Assembly (NCBI RefSeq): GCF_900103735.1 | Contig: NZ_FMXE01000006.1 | Location: forward strand, 1 to 64,000 | Length of the DNA: 64,000 nt | Direction of reading: 5' to 3' | Source: Algoriphagus alkaliphilus | GTDB taxonomy: Bacteria; Bacteroidota; Bacteroidia; Cytophagales; Cyclobacteriaceae | Shown: positions 36,234 to 45,007 of the stretch, piece by piece | Layout: every line of letters begins with the position of its first letter | Numbering within the stretch: position 1 is the stretch's first letter | Position numbers and translations under genes: made by a program | The notes under the pieces: model-generated | The model's database searches: none | What the model was told of the DNA's origin: nothing | Seen by the model: only the letters and a program-made list of their open reading frames with translations

Positions 36234-39200
36234 TTACGCTTCGTTTTTCTCTTTATTTCTGATCTTGGTAAAATACCAAACGTTAGGGCTAACGTTGATC
36301 TCTTCCAACACATGGTAAGCTCGCTCTTCACCCACTTCCTTCAAGGCTGAAATATTCTCTTCAATCTTTAAAAGCTTGGAAACTTTGCTGTTTGGATCGT
36401 TCATATCTCCGAACACCAATGCATCAGTAGGGCATGCTACAGCACAGGCCATGTTGATTTCTCCATCCTGAATGGTTCGCTTCTCGCGCTTCGCAGTAAG
36501 TTTGCCTGCCTGAATTCGCTGCACGCACATGGAGCATTTTTCCATTACACCACGTACTCGGACAGTGACATCAGGATTCAATACCATTTTACCCAAATCA
36601 TCATTCTGAGCGATGTTCACTCCTGCGAAGTCTTTGTTGTCATGGTATTTGAACCAGTTGAATCGGCGTACTTTATACGGACAGTTGTTGGCACAATATC
36701 TTGTACCGATACATCTGTTGTAAGTCATTTGATTCAGACCTTCAGAAGAGTGAGTAGTAGCCGCTACAGGACATACCGTCTCGCAGGGTGCGTTGTTACA
36801 TTGTTGGCACATCATCGGCTGGAAAGTCACTTCAGGATTTTCAGCGGCGATTTCCATCCCTTTCAAATCTTCGGCAGAAGCATCAGATGAATAATAACGG
36901 TCAATTCGGATCCAGGCCATTTCTCTTCTGTTGAGAACTTCCTGCTTTCCTACTACCGCTACGTTGTTTTCTACCTGGCAAGCCACAGTACAAGCACCGC
37001 AACCGATACAGGAGTTCATGTCTATGGCAAGCCCCCAGTGGTGCTGGCTATATTGATGGCCCTTCCAAAGGGATAATTTAGATGGCTTTACAAATTCTCC
37101 ATCCTTATAAATCTTTGGTCTATATCGACCGGCCGAAGCATCAGCCTGATAAGCAGACAGAACCGATTCCTGAATGACGTTTTCACGTCCCATGAAAGTT
37201 TGGTGAGTCTGTGTACGGGCAATTTTATAAGAATCTCCTGTTACAGCTACCTCAACGCCAGTGGTAATGTCAAAATTTACAAAGCCTTTAGAAGCATCCA
37301 GCAAATCGTAAGCATTAACCCCGACTCCATCAGCAACCCGGCCGGCTTTGGTTCTTCCGTAACCTATAGCCAAACCAAAAGTACCATTTGCCTGACCCGG
37401 CTGAACCAAAATTGGAACGATCAATGATTTACCATTTACCGTAATTGAAGCTTTTTGAGTATTTTCTTCATACATGGTTACACCATTGTCCGTTGCCCAT
37501 TTCTGAGATACAGTCAAGTAATTATCCCATGTTGCCTTTGTGATTGGATCAGGCATTTCCTGAAGCCAAGGATTATTGGCAAAAGCACCGCTTCCTATAC
37601 CTACTTTAGAATAGATAACTAATTCGGCACCGGAATTATCTGCTTTGTATGTCTGTGCAACAGCTGAGGCTGCCGCAGAGGCATCTCCAATTGCGGATAC
37701 ACTTTTTGGAGTAGTTTCTACAGATACAACTCCGTTGAACAGTGCCTGATCCCAAAATTCCTGGAAAGACGCACCCTTACCCGCAAGAGGAAACAAAGTA
37801 GCGTTCCAATTTGCCTGAAGATAATCGTAGTAATTGGTCGTAGAACCTGCCCAAATCAAGAAGGATTCCTGAGCTTGTCTGGTTTTAAAAAGTGGGGAAA
37901 TGGTTGGTTGGGACAAAGAGAATTGACCTTGCTTTGGCTGAAAATCATTCCAAGATTCCAAGAAGTGATGATCAGGAGCAACAATTTGAACAAGTGATGA
38001 AGTCTCATCAAGCGTTCCGTTTGTGGAGATACTCACTTTTGCTTTGGCAATACCTTCAGCGATTTCCGCTCCACGGGCATGGTCATACACCGGATTACAG
38101 TTGTAGAAAATTACTCCACCAACTTGTCCGCCTTTCAATTCGCCAACGAATTGATTCATCCGCTCGTCATTTCCTCTTCTGAAGAAAACAGGATTTGCGA
38201 AATCTACCGTTGCACCGTTATTTCCAAGCAATTCATTGATTGCGTTGATTACTATTTGAACATTTGGATCGTTTGATCCAGAAACGACAAGTGAAGCTCC
38301 TTTTGAAGCTAAAAGATCAGCAGCAGCTTTGTCAAGATTTGCAATTTCTACTTTTGAAGCAGAAACGGTAGCCGCACCTGACTTGCTTGCGATAGCGTTA
38401 TATAATGCCAATACAGCCAACCCGCTTTGTGAAGCTTTGATTGGAGTTCTGTAATCAGCATTGGCACCTGTCATAGACAAATTGGACTCAAACTGATAAT
38501 GTCTGGACATTTCAGGCTTCTCTTTGCTGATTTTTCTTGTTTTTGCGTAAGCTCCGGCAAATTCAATCGGCGAAATCCAAGTTCCCAAGAAATCCGCGCC
38601 AAAGGAGACAATTGTCTTGGCCTTGTCGAAATGGTAAGAAGGGATAACAGCAGCACCATAGAATGTTTCTGCAGCTTTTGAAATGCCAAAGTTTGAAATC
38701 GGATCATACATGATCAATTCGGCTCCACCAAAAGCTGCACCGAATTCCTGAAGCGCTTTTTCCGTGGATGGAGAAAGGATGGTGTTTGCTACAATCTTGA
38801 CAGTTCCGGCAGAAGCTAACTTGCTTTTCACCTCTGTATCAAGTGCAGCCCACTCAGCCACAGCTCCACCGATCATAGGATTGGCGAGTCTTTGCTTATC
38901 GTATAGCGAAAGCACAGAAGCTTCGACGATGGCATTGACTTTTCCTTTATTAATTGGGGAAAGCTCATTTCCGTCAATTTTGATCGGACGGCCTTCTCTT
39001 GTTTTCACCACTACAGCAGCATAGTCACCGCCTGAAGCGAATGTTGATGCGTAGTAATTAGGAATGGAAGGGTTGATATCAATCGGCTTATTTACATAAG
39101 GGATTGCCTTTCTGATTGGAGCCTCGCATGCAGCCAAAGACGCTGCGGCTAAACTGAAACCCATTACTTTGAGAAAATCTCTTCGGGAGGCACTGCCGTC

Positions 39201-39314
39201 CTCATTCAGTATGGTTGGGAGTTCTGCAAACTCCTTGTCGGCATGCTTTACAAACTCCGGATCGTTGCTGAGTTGCTCGAGCCCTTTCCAGTAGGTTTTT
39301 TTGTTTTCCTTCAT
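36234..39314 (-). CDS. actB: Alternative complex III subunit ActB, iron-sulfur protein with Tat signal (1026 aa)
   Basis: A fusion of a molybdopterin-oxidoreductase-like domain (residues about 60-740, without a visible cofactor role) and a ferredoxin-like domain with four cluster motifs. The motifs are CIGCGACTVACQVE, CQQCNNAPCETVCP, CIGTRYCANNCPY, and CSMCVQRI with CAVACPTDA. A Tat signal (SASRRDFLKVMGFSLAAASLAAC) starts about 40 residues from the N-terminus, as is usual in this family, so the protein is exported folded. It passes electrons from the quinol site to the ActA hemes. Start ATG at 39314, 39 bases after actA. Confidence 0.95.
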   Translation of the reverse strand: MKENKKTYWKGLEQLSNDPEFVKHADKEFAELPTILNEDGSASRRDFLKVMGFSLAAASLAACEAPIRKAIPYVNKPIDINPSIPNYYASTFASGGDYAAVVVKTREGRPIKIDGNELSPINKGKVNAIVEASVLSLYDKQRLANPMIGGAVAEWAALDTEVKSKLASAGTVKIVANTILSPSTEKALQEFGAAFGGAELIMYDPISNFGISKAAETFYGAAVIPSYHFDKAKTIVSFGADFLGTWISPIEFAGAYAKTRKISKEKPEMSRHYQFESNLSMTGANADYRTPIKASQSGLAVLALYNAIASKSGAATVSASKVEIANLDKAAADLLASKGASLVVSGSNDPNVQIVINAINELLGNNGATVDFANPVFFRRGNDERMNQFVGELKGGQVGGVIFYNCNPVYDHARGAEIAEGIAKAKVSISTNGTLDETSSLVQIVAPDHHFLESWNDFQPKQGQFSLSQPTISPLFKTRQAQESFLIWAGSTTNYYDYLQANWNATLFPLAGKGASFQEFWDQALFNGVVSVETTPKSVSAIGDASAAASAVAQTYKADNSGAELVIYSKVGIGSGAFANNPWLQEMPDPITKATWDNYLTVSQKWATDNGVTMYEENTQKASITVNGKSLIVPILVQPGQANGTFGLAIGYGRTKAGRVADGVGVNAYDLLDASKGFVNFDITTGVEVAVTGDSYKIARTQTHQTFMGRENVIQESVLSAYQADASAGRYRPKIYKDGEFVKPSKLSLWKGHQYSQHHWGLAIDMNSCIGCGACTVACQVENNVAVVGKQEVLNRREMAWIRIDRYYSSDASAEDLKGMEIAAENPEVTFQPMMCQQCNNAPCETVCPVAATTHSSEGLNQMTYNRCIGTRYCANNCPYKVRRFNWFKYHDNKDFAGVNIAQNDDLGKMVLNPDVTVRVRGVMEKCSMCVQRIQAGKLTAKREKRTIQDGEINMACAVACPTDALVFGDMNDPNSKVSKLLKIEENISALKEVGEERAYHVLEEINVSPNVWYFTKIRNKEKNEA

Positions 39315-39353
39315 TTTTATTTCTAGGAATGAATTAGCAAATAGGATAAGGAA

Positions 39354-40616
39354 TTAATAGTGGCACTTGGCACACTCTAGGCCACCGATATCTTTGACTT
39401 TCAAAGCATCTTTCGAATCAGAGTGAAGTTGAACTAACTTATCATAGTAGGCATTACCTTGAGTTGCAACTTCAGTCTGTCTGTGGCAATCGATGCACCA
39501 GCCCATTGTCAGGGAGGTATGCTGACCAACCACTTCCATTTCCTGAATAGGACCATGACATGTTTGGCACTCGATACCACCCACTGCTACGTGCTGGGCG
39601 TGGTTGAAGTATGCCAAGTCCGGAAGATTGTGTACCCGAACCCATTCGATTGGTTGGTTATTGTCTACTGCTGCGTAAATTTTTGCGATTTCAGGGGAAA
39701 TCCCTTCTTTCCCACCCACATTTTGGATATGAGTATGGCAGTTCATACAGATGTTTGCTGAAGGAATGTTTGCCGATTTTCCGATTTCTACACCGGTATG
39801 GCAATATTGACAAGCAACTTCATATTGACCGGCATGTAGCGCATGCGAGAATGCAATCGGCTGGGCCGGTGCATACCCTTGCTGCACACCTACAGAATAT
39901 AGGCCATCAATCGCTGTTTTAGCCACCAAGGCAATTACCAGTGCTGTAACTACAATTATGAATCCATCACTTTTAAAAACTTTAGCGAATTCAAATTTCT
40001 GTGACACGAACTCTTTTTCATCCTCAGGAAGATCTTGCTTATTGATATATTTTGTCAACACTGAAATAATCAATCCCAGAACCACCAAAATCAGAATCAG
40101 TACCAAAACCAATACTCCCAAAATCACAGTCAAGTATTCACTTGGAATTCCTCCTCCAGCACCGGTCGAGCCATCAGCTCCTCCGGCAACGGCCGCTGCT
40201 GCTGCAGGATCTACCTTGTCCCCGTACTCGATGTAGGATAATAATCCATCCAACTCAGCATCACTCAAGAAAGTGTAAGCAGGCATTATGGAGTTGTTAT
40301 ACTCTTTGAACAAGGCAACCGCGTAAGAATCACCTGAAGCGATAACCTCTCCTGAGTTCTTAATCCATCTCTTAACCCATTCAGCACTATTTCTGACTGT
40401 TGAGCCTCTCAATGCCGGACCAATATATTTTTGATCCAGCTTATGACAAGTCTTACAGTTAGCGTTGAACACAGTCTTGCCTACCGCAATGGCTTCATCA
40501 CTGTCTATCACGGCAGGGTCCACTGCATAAGCCGAGGCTCCGATCAGCATGAAAAACAGCACTGCCAGTGTCTGGAAACTCAATCGGATTCCTACTAACG
40601 AGCGTTTAGATAACAT
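39354..40616 (-). CDS. actA: Alternative complex III subunit ActA, six-heme-motif cytochrome c (420 aa)
   Basis: A signal peptide (ending ASAYA) is followed by a mono-heme cytochrome c domain (CKTCH near residue 54, likely distal Met in NSIMPAYTFLS), an Ala/Gly-rich linker, two spans (LTVILGVLVLVLILILVVLGLI; GFIIVVTALVIALVAKTA), and a C-terminal penta-heme domain with CQYCH, CMNCH, CQTCH, CIDCH and CAKCH. It is the first gene of the act-cox operon and the entry of electrons to periplasmic hemes. The mono-heme N-terminal domain adds a heme motif to the five of the classic ActA. Confidence 0.93.
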   Translation of the reverse strand: MLSKRSLVGIRLSFQTLAVLFFMLIGASAYAVDPAVIDSDEAIAVGKTVFNANCKTCHKLDQKYIGPALRGSTVRNSAEWVKRWIKNSGEVIASGDSYAVALFKEYNNSIMPAYTFLSDAELDGLLSYIEYGDKVDPAAAAAVAGGADGSTGAGGGIPSEYLTVILGVLVLVLILILVVLGLIISVLTKYINKQDLPEDEKEFVSQKFEFAKVFKSDGFIIVVTALVIALVAKTAIDGLYSVGVQQGYAPAQPIAFSHALHAGQYEVACQYCHTGVEIGKSANIPSANICMNCHTHIQNVGGKEGISPEIAKIYAAVDNNQPIEWVRVHNLPDLAYFNHAQHVAVGGIECQTCHGPIQEMEVVGQHTSLTMGWCIDCHRQTEVATQGNAYYDKLVQLHSDSKDALKVKDIGGLECAKCHY

Positions 40617-40659
40617 ATACTAGCTAATTAAATAGTTTTAAGGTTCTCTTTAACCCCTG

Positions 40660-40690
40660 CAAAGGTACTACCAGACGCTAATTATTCAAA
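40660..40690 (-). promoter_or_regulatory. Promoter of the act-cox respiratory operon
   Basis: On the minus strand TTTG (40690-40687), exactly 19 bases, then TACCTTTG (40667-40660), a perfect match to the Bacteroidota housekeeping sigma consensus TTTG-N19-TAnnTTTG. Transcription would begin near 40653, giving a leader of about 37 bases before actA. Confidence 0.75.
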
Positions 40691-40932
40691 CAAGAATTCG
40701 GATACACTAAAACGATTCAATTAGCTATTTTTTAATATTTATTTAATTGATATTCAGTTAATTATATTTTTTTTTTTAGACCTGATATTATTTAGAATTG
40801 ATATAAATAATGAAATTTTCGATCAAAAGTCGTACTCCCTTGATAATCAGCTTTTACCTCATTGAAAATGTATAAATCTCTTGGTTTCTATAAAAAACAA
40901 ATATGTATGAACCAATATTTGAAAAATCATTG

Positions 40933-40963
40933 TTTGAAGAAGTAAATAATAATCTTACATTTG
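40933..40963 (+). promoter_or_regulatory. Promoter of tRNA-Cys
   Basis: TTTG (40933-40936), 19 bases, then TACATTTG (40956-40963), again a perfect match to the Bacteroidota consensus. The predicted start near 40970 is about 10 bases before the tRNA. Confidence 0.75.
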
Positions 40964-40979
40964 CCATCCGAAAACTAAT

Positions 40980-41050
40980 GGTCGAGTGGCCGAGTGGCTA
41001 GGCAGAGGTCTGCAAAACCTCGTACAGCGGTTCGAATCCGCTCTCGACCT
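40980..41050 (+). tRNA. tRNA-Cys (anticodon GCA)
   Basis: A 71-base cloverleaf. The acceptor stem is GGTCGAG (40980-40986) with CTCGACC (41043-41049), and the discriminator is T at 41050, as expected for Cys. The anticodon stem is GAGGT/ACCTC around the loop CTGCAAA, anticodon GCA at 41012-41014. The T-arm is GGTTCGAATCC. CCA is not encoded. It has its own promoter and terminator and is transcribed alone. Confidence 0.95.
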
Positions 41051-41056
41051 CATTTC

Positions 41057-41090
41057 AAAAGCATCCGTCCAAACGGATGCTTTTATTTTT
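41057..41090 (+). terminator. Terminator after tRNA-Cys
   Basis: Perfect 12-base stem AAAAGCATCCGT (41057-41068) / ACGGATGCTTTT (41073-41084) with loop CCAA, followed by ATTTTT. Confidence 0.8.
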
Positions 41091-41358
41091 TATTGGCAAT
41101 GTAAAATATCCTGCACAATTGAGAATTTATCGGCAAACAGTTCCTCTCCTCTCTCTCAATTCCGGATCCTAAGCACCAGTGGCACCTCGAGTGCCTTTTT
41201 AAGCTAATTTGAAAATTTGTTTTTCACCTCAAACTGAATCCCATACTTCCTTGGGGATTTTTATTAAAAAAATATTCAAAAAAAACGCCGACTTTTCAGT
41301 CGGCATTTTCAATATTGAGAATAATATGTTTTGATTCTTGTATCTAGAATCTAGCTTC
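41091..41358. other. Gene-free spacer between tRNA-Cys and rpsA
   Basis: No gene is visible. A second plus-strand terminator-like hairpin, GGCAC-ctcga-GTGCC followed by five T, lies at 41181-41200, and the rpsA terminator at 41278-41305. The rest is unremarkable A/T-rich sequence. Confidence 0.5.
41278..41305 (-). terminator. Terminator of rpsA
   Basis: On the minus strand GCCGACT-GAAA-AGTCGGC (41305-41288), then G and nine T (41286-41278). The GAAA tetraloop makes this a strong hairpin; it is 53 bases past the rpsA stop codon. Confidence 0.8.
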
Positions 41359-43131
41359 TTACTTCTTTCCTTCCATTTTCTCCTTCAATTCAGCTAGCGC
41401 GCCGATATCACCCAAAGTTGATTTCTCAGCCTGAGCTGGCATCTCTACTGATTCTTCTTTCTTCTTTCCGGCAGGTGCAGCAGCTTTTTTAGGAGCTTTA
41501 GCTTCTTCCTTGAAAGTTGCAGTGTGAGAAAGTACAATTCGCTTGTCGTCTTTAGAGAATTCGGTCACTTTGAAATCCAAAGATTCGCCGATCTCTACCG
41601 GAGAACCGTCCTCTTTCTCCAAATTCTTTACAGTAGCGAATCCTTCCAATCCGTAAGGAAGCTCAAGAACAGCACCCTTGTCATTCTTGGAGTTGACAGT
41701 ACACTTATGCACTGAACCTACCGGGAATACAGTTTCGAACGTATCCCAAGGGTTTTCTTCCAACTGCTTGTGACCCAATGCCAATCTTCTGTTGTCCACA
41801 TCAAGTTCAAGAACTGCAACGTTAAGCTCATCACCCACTTTTACAAATTCAGATGGATGCTTGATTTTCTTAGTCCAAGAAAGGTCAGATACGTGAACCA
41901 AACCGTCGATTCCCTCTTCCAATTCAAGGAAAAGACCAAAGTTGGTCAAGTTTCTTACTACACCTTTGTGCTTGGAACCCACCGCATACTTAGTACTCAT
42001 GTCCTGCTTAGTCCATGGATCTTCGGTAAGTTGTTTGATACCCAAAGACATTTTTCTGTCGTCTTTGTCCAAAGTCAACACCACTGCTTCGATTTCGTCT
42101 CCTACTTTCACAAAGTCAGCCGGGTTTCTCAGGTGCTGGGACCAGCTCATTTCAGAAACGTGGATCAAACCTTCTACACCGGGAGCAAGCTCAAGGAATG
42201 CACCGTAGTCCGCTACGTTTACAATCTTACCCTGTACTCTTGAACCGATTTCAAGGCTGGATGCCAACGAATCCCAAGGATGAGAAGTCAACTGCTTCAT
42301 GCCCAAAGAAATTCTTCGCTTGTCGTCATCAAAGTCAAGAACTACAATCTGTACCTTCTGATCAAGCTGCAATACTTCTTCCGGGTGGTTGATACGACCC
42401 CAAGAGATATCTGTAATGTGAAGTAGACCATCCACACCACCCAAATCGATGAATACACCGAAGTTGGTCATGTTCTTGATCACACCTTCCAATACCTGAC
42501 CTTTTTCCAGGTTGTTGAGTATTTCCGCTTTTTGCTTCTCCAAATCCTTCTCGATGAGGATCTTATGAGAAACTACTACGTTATCATTTGCGTGGTTGAT
42601 CTTCACCACTTTTACTTCCATTTTCTTGCCTACATAGACATCGAAATCTCTGATAGGCTTCACATCGATCTGAGACCCTGGCAAGAAGGCTTCTACACCG
42701 TAGATATCCACGATCAAACCGCCTTTTGTTCTTCTTTTCACAAGACCTTCGATTACGCTGTCATTTTCCAACGCACCTTCGATGTCCTGCCAAGCACGAA
42801 CGATCCTGGCTTTCTTACGGGAAAGGATCAACTGCCCCAAGGCATTTTCCTGCTCCTCGATATATACCTCAACTTCGTCACCTGGCTTGATGCCGGCGAT
42901 ATCTCGGAATTCGGAAAGCGGAACAAGTCCGTCAGATTTGAAACCGATGTTGATGATTACATCTTTGTCATTTACTCCTACTACGACACCTTTGATCACT
43001 TCCTTTTCAGTGATTTCGCTCAAAGTACCGGTGTACACAGCTTCCATCTGAGCTCTTTGCTCTTTGGTGTAACCTTCTCCGAAACCTTTGGTATCGAAGG
43101 CTTCCCAATTAAATTCTTTTGTACTAGACAT
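41359..43131 (-). CDS. rpsA: 30S ribosomal protein S1 (590 aa)
   Basis: An RNA-binding ribosomal protein that helps unfold and hold mRNA on the 30S subunit. Six S1 (OB-fold) domains are visible, each opening with a G-x-V block: KGVVVGVNDKDVIINIGFKSDG, EGLVKRRTKGGLIVDIYGVEAF, EGVIKNMTNFGVFIDLGGVDGL, QGKIVNVADYGAFLELAPGVEG, KGVVRNLTNFGLFLELEEGIDG and KCTVNSKNDKGAVLELPYGLEG. The tail is Ala/Lys-rich. Given the weak Shine-Dalgarno signals throughout this window, S1-dependent initiation is probably important here, which is inference. Confidence 0.97.
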   Translation of the reverse strand: MSSTKEFNWEAFDTKGFGEGYTKEQRAQMEAVYTGTLSEITEKEVIKGVVVGVNDKDVIINIGFKSDGLVPLSEFRDIAGIKPGDEVEVYIEEQENALGQLILSRKKARIVRAWQDIEGALENDSVIEGLVKRRTKGGLIVDIYGVEAFLPGSQIDVKPIRDFDVYVGKKMEVKVVKINHANDNVVVSHKILIEKDLEKQKAEILNNLEKGQVLEGVIKNMTNFGVFIDLGGVDGLLHITDISWGRINHPEEVLQLDQKVQIVVLDFDDDKRRISLGMKQLTSHPWDSLASSLEIGSRVQGKIVNVADYGAFLELAPGVEGLIHVSEMSWSQHLRNPADFVKVGDEIEAVVLTLDKDDRKMSLGIKQLTEDPWTKQDMSTKYAVGSKHKGVVRNLTNFGLFLELEEGIDGLVHVSDLSWTKKIKHPSEFVKVGDELNVAVLELDVDNRRLALGHKQLEENPWDTFETVFPVGSVHKCTVNSKNDKGAVLELPYGLEGFATVKNLEKEDGSPVEIGESLDFKVTEFSKDDKRIVLSHTATFKEEAKAPKKAAAPAGKKKEESVEMPAQAEKSTLGDIGALAELKEKMEGKK

Positions 43132-43242
43132 AGTGAAATTTGACTCTGATTAGCCTCAGTCTTAGAGTCGTCTGACTGAAGTTTTGTGGTTAGAAATCAG
43201 CGCTTTGAACTTATAAACCGCCCCGCTCACCCGAACGGATTG

Positions 43243-43250
43243 CAAAAGTA
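43243..43250 (-). promoter_or_regulatory. Candidate -7 box of rpsA
   Basis: On the minus strand TACTTTTG matches TAnnTTTG, about 112 bases before the rpsA start codon. A -33 TTTG is not seen at the usual spacing; the nearest match is a weak TTTTAG. Confidence 0.4.
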
Positions 43251-43431
43251 CTGATTTTCTTTTATTTCCGGCTAAAATGATGGAAAATTCAGCATGATTT
43301 GAAGGTAATTTCAACTCCATAAAGTGAAGTTTTTAAAGAAAAGTTTCGAATGAGCAATTAAATATCAGCGATTATCTAGGAGCCAATCTGCGTTTTTCTG
43401 CTTGAAAATTCCCAATATTTAAACAAAAATA

Positions 43432-43457
43432 AAAGCCCCAGATCGCTCCGGGGCTTT
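43432..43457 (-). terminator. Terminator-like hairpin upstream of rpsA
   Basis: AAAGCCCC (43432-43439) pairs with GGGGCTTT (43450-43457) around a 10-base loop; on the minus strand it is followed by TTATTTTTG. It would block leftward read-through into rpsA. On the plus strand there is no T tract. Confidence 0.5.
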
Positions 43458-43511
43458 GCAAGCAAAGAGTTAAAGGATAATTTTCGAACTCAAAAATAAC
43501 TATTATTCCGG

Positions 43512-44240
43512 ATGATCAAGTTCTTCCAGTGGATTTATACCATTTATTCTGGCTTACTTTTTATCGCGCTGATGCTGGTATTTGGGTTGTTTGTACTGAT
43601 TCCCTTGATGATCAGCCAGCGAGGCGACAAAATTTCCTTCTTTTTCATCCGCCTTTGGGCAGGGACTTGGTCTTTTCTCTCCTGGATTCGATACGAGGTA
43701 CATGGTCTAAAACATATCGACAGAAGTAAACCCTATATCTATATTTTCAATCATCGGTCTTTTGTCGATGCTCCTGTCATTCCGATGGTGATTCCCCAGG
43801 AAGTGAGAGCCATTGGAAAAAAAGAACTCTCCAAAATCCCCATTTTCGGTCAAGTCATCGGAAAGTTGGCTGTGTGGGTAGATCGGAGCGACTCCGAATC
43901 CAGAAGGATCAGCCTGGAAAAGCTCGTCAAATTCCTCAATCAAGGAAATTCGATAGTCGTTGCCCCCGAAGGTACCAGGAATGATACAGATGAAACATTA
44001 CTCCCATTTCAAAAAGGAGCATTTCGGCTGTCTATCGAAACAGGTATTCCAATCTTGCCCATGGCAGTAATCGGAGCGAATCGAATCATGAAGCGGGGAT
44101 CACTTTTGCTTTCTCCGGGGAAGGTGAAAGTTTATTTCTCGGCTCCAATTATTCCTCCAGAATCATCTGATGATGCTGTAAATGATTTCACAGAAAAGTG
44201 TAAAAATCGGCTTGAAGCTATGATTGTGGCTCATGAGTGA
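43512..44240 (+). CDS. plsC: 1-acyl-sn-glycerol-3-phosphate acyltransferase (242 aa)
   Basis: A membrane enzyme that adds the second acyl chain to lysophosphatidic acid in phospholipid synthesis. An N-terminal span is followed by the PlsC/LPLAT domain with the catalytic motif NHRSFVDAPVIP (NHxSxxD), the block GKKELSKIPIFGQVIG, the substrate motif VVAPEGTRN and the late block GIPILPMAVIG. It stands alone, ending 12 bases before the convergent barrel gene. Confidence 0.9.
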   Translation: MIKFFQWIYTIYSGLLFIALMLVFGLFVLIPLMISQRGDKISFFFIRLWAGTWSFLSWIRYEVHGLKHIDRSKPYIYIFNHRSFVDAPVIPMVIPQEVRAIGKKELSKIPIFGQVIGKLAVWVDRSDSESRRISLEKLVKFLNQGNSIVVAPEGTRNDTDETLLPFQKGAFRLSIETGIPILPMAVIGANRIMKRGSLLLSPGKVKVYFSAPIIPPESSDDAVNDFTEKCKNRLEAMIVAHE

Positions 44241-44252
44241 TGAGCCTCTGAA

Positions 44253-45005
44253 TCAAAAGGAAAACTCATAACCCATTTGAAGCGAAACAAAAGACCCGGA
44301 GGTCCCATGAGTTTCTGAATAATTTCCCTCAAATAATGAAAGTGAATTATAACTCACCACATACAATTCTTCCCTTAACTGATAGCCGTAGATAAAAGCC
44401 AAAGAGATTTTACTCTTACCAATCTGCTTAAACACACCTACTTCAGGCCTAACATGCCAAAGAATATTATTTCCAGTATTATATATCCTCATGTTATGGG
44501 CCAAAACTTCTCCCACAGCGCCTTGATCATTGGTCACTAATGCACCCTGAAACCGAATCCCCTCCTCGCTTTCCAAAGAATAAATTCTCTCCCCGCTTAA
44601 ATCCAGCTTGGTCATCGAGATTCCTGCAGCCAAATAACCTCCCCAGCCTCCGGTTCCAAACTGAAAGTTCTTGCCCAGACTGGCAATTAATTGGGGATTC
44701 AACGTTTGGTTTCCCAAGGACAGTACATTTCCCTGCAGGCCTTCCATAGTAGTTGACATGCCCAGGTGCATCCCTCCTACTCCAACTCTTGCAAACAAGT
44801 TTGAATTCATGGTATAAGTCCCGTGAATCTGTCCCAACCCACTTACAGTACTTTTGGGCGAAAACCCGGGCAGTTCATTGCCTAGCGTTCCTGAGAAAGT
44901 GGAAAGCTTGCTAACCCCTCCTTGTATCCCAATAGAAAATCGGCTTTGTCCAAAAGTGGTATCCAATAAACTAAAGAAGAAAATTACTATCAACAGCTTT
45001 TTCAT
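44253..45005 (-). CDS. Predicted outer-membrane barrel protein paired with a lipoprotein (250 aa)
   Basis: A signal peptide (to about TFGQ, residue 20) is followed by Gly- and aromatic-rich amphipathic strands (FSIGIQGGVSKL, LFARVGVGGMHLGM, GGYLAAGISMTKLDL, KISLAFIYGYQLREEL) and a C-terminal barrel signal ending in Phe (LQMGYEFSF). Probably an 8-stranded barrel of the porin-family/OmpA-like kind. It begins 2 bases after the lipoprotein gene's stop codon, so the two are one operon. Function unknown. Confidence 0.65.
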   Translation of the reverse strand: MKKLLIVIFFFSLLDTTFGQSRFSIGIQGGVSKLSTFSGTLGNELPGFSPKSTVSGLGQIHGTYTMNSNLFARVGVGGMHLGMSTTMEGLQGNVLSLGNQTLNPQLIASLGKNFQFGTGGWGGYLAAGISMTKLDLSGERIYSLESEEGIRFQGALVTNDQGAVGEVLAHNMRIYNTGNNILWHVRPEVGVFKQIGKSKISLAFIYGYQLREELYVVSYNSLSLFEGNYSETHGTSGSFVSLQMGYEFSF

Positions 45006-45007
45006 AT

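Larger units (their letters stand above)
40617..40979. other. Divergent intergenic region between actA and tRNA-Cys
   Basis: An A/T-rich, gene-free stretch with two outward-facing promoters: actA leftward (40660-40690) and tRNA-Cys rightward (40933-40963). Between them, 40691-40932, I see only A/T-rich sequence including a run of ten or more T near 40770, and no hairpin or ORF. Confidence 0.6.
43132..43511. other. Intergenic region between rpsA and plsC
   Basis: No gene. It contains the rpsA leader (about 110 bases, with a possible CAGTC/GACTG hairpin), a candidate rpsA -7 box and a G/C-rich hairpin at 43432-43457. The remainder is A/T-rich without recognisable signals. Confidence 0.5.

Noticed and set aside
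41770-42243. Open frames on the plus strand inside rpsA (also near 41524 and 42532)
   Set aside because: They are antisense to six clear S1 domains and have no recognisable domain or start signal.
43432-43457. Riboswitch upstream of plsC
   Set aside because: It is a simple G/C hairpin with its T tract on the opposite strand; no conserved aptamer-like structure is visible.
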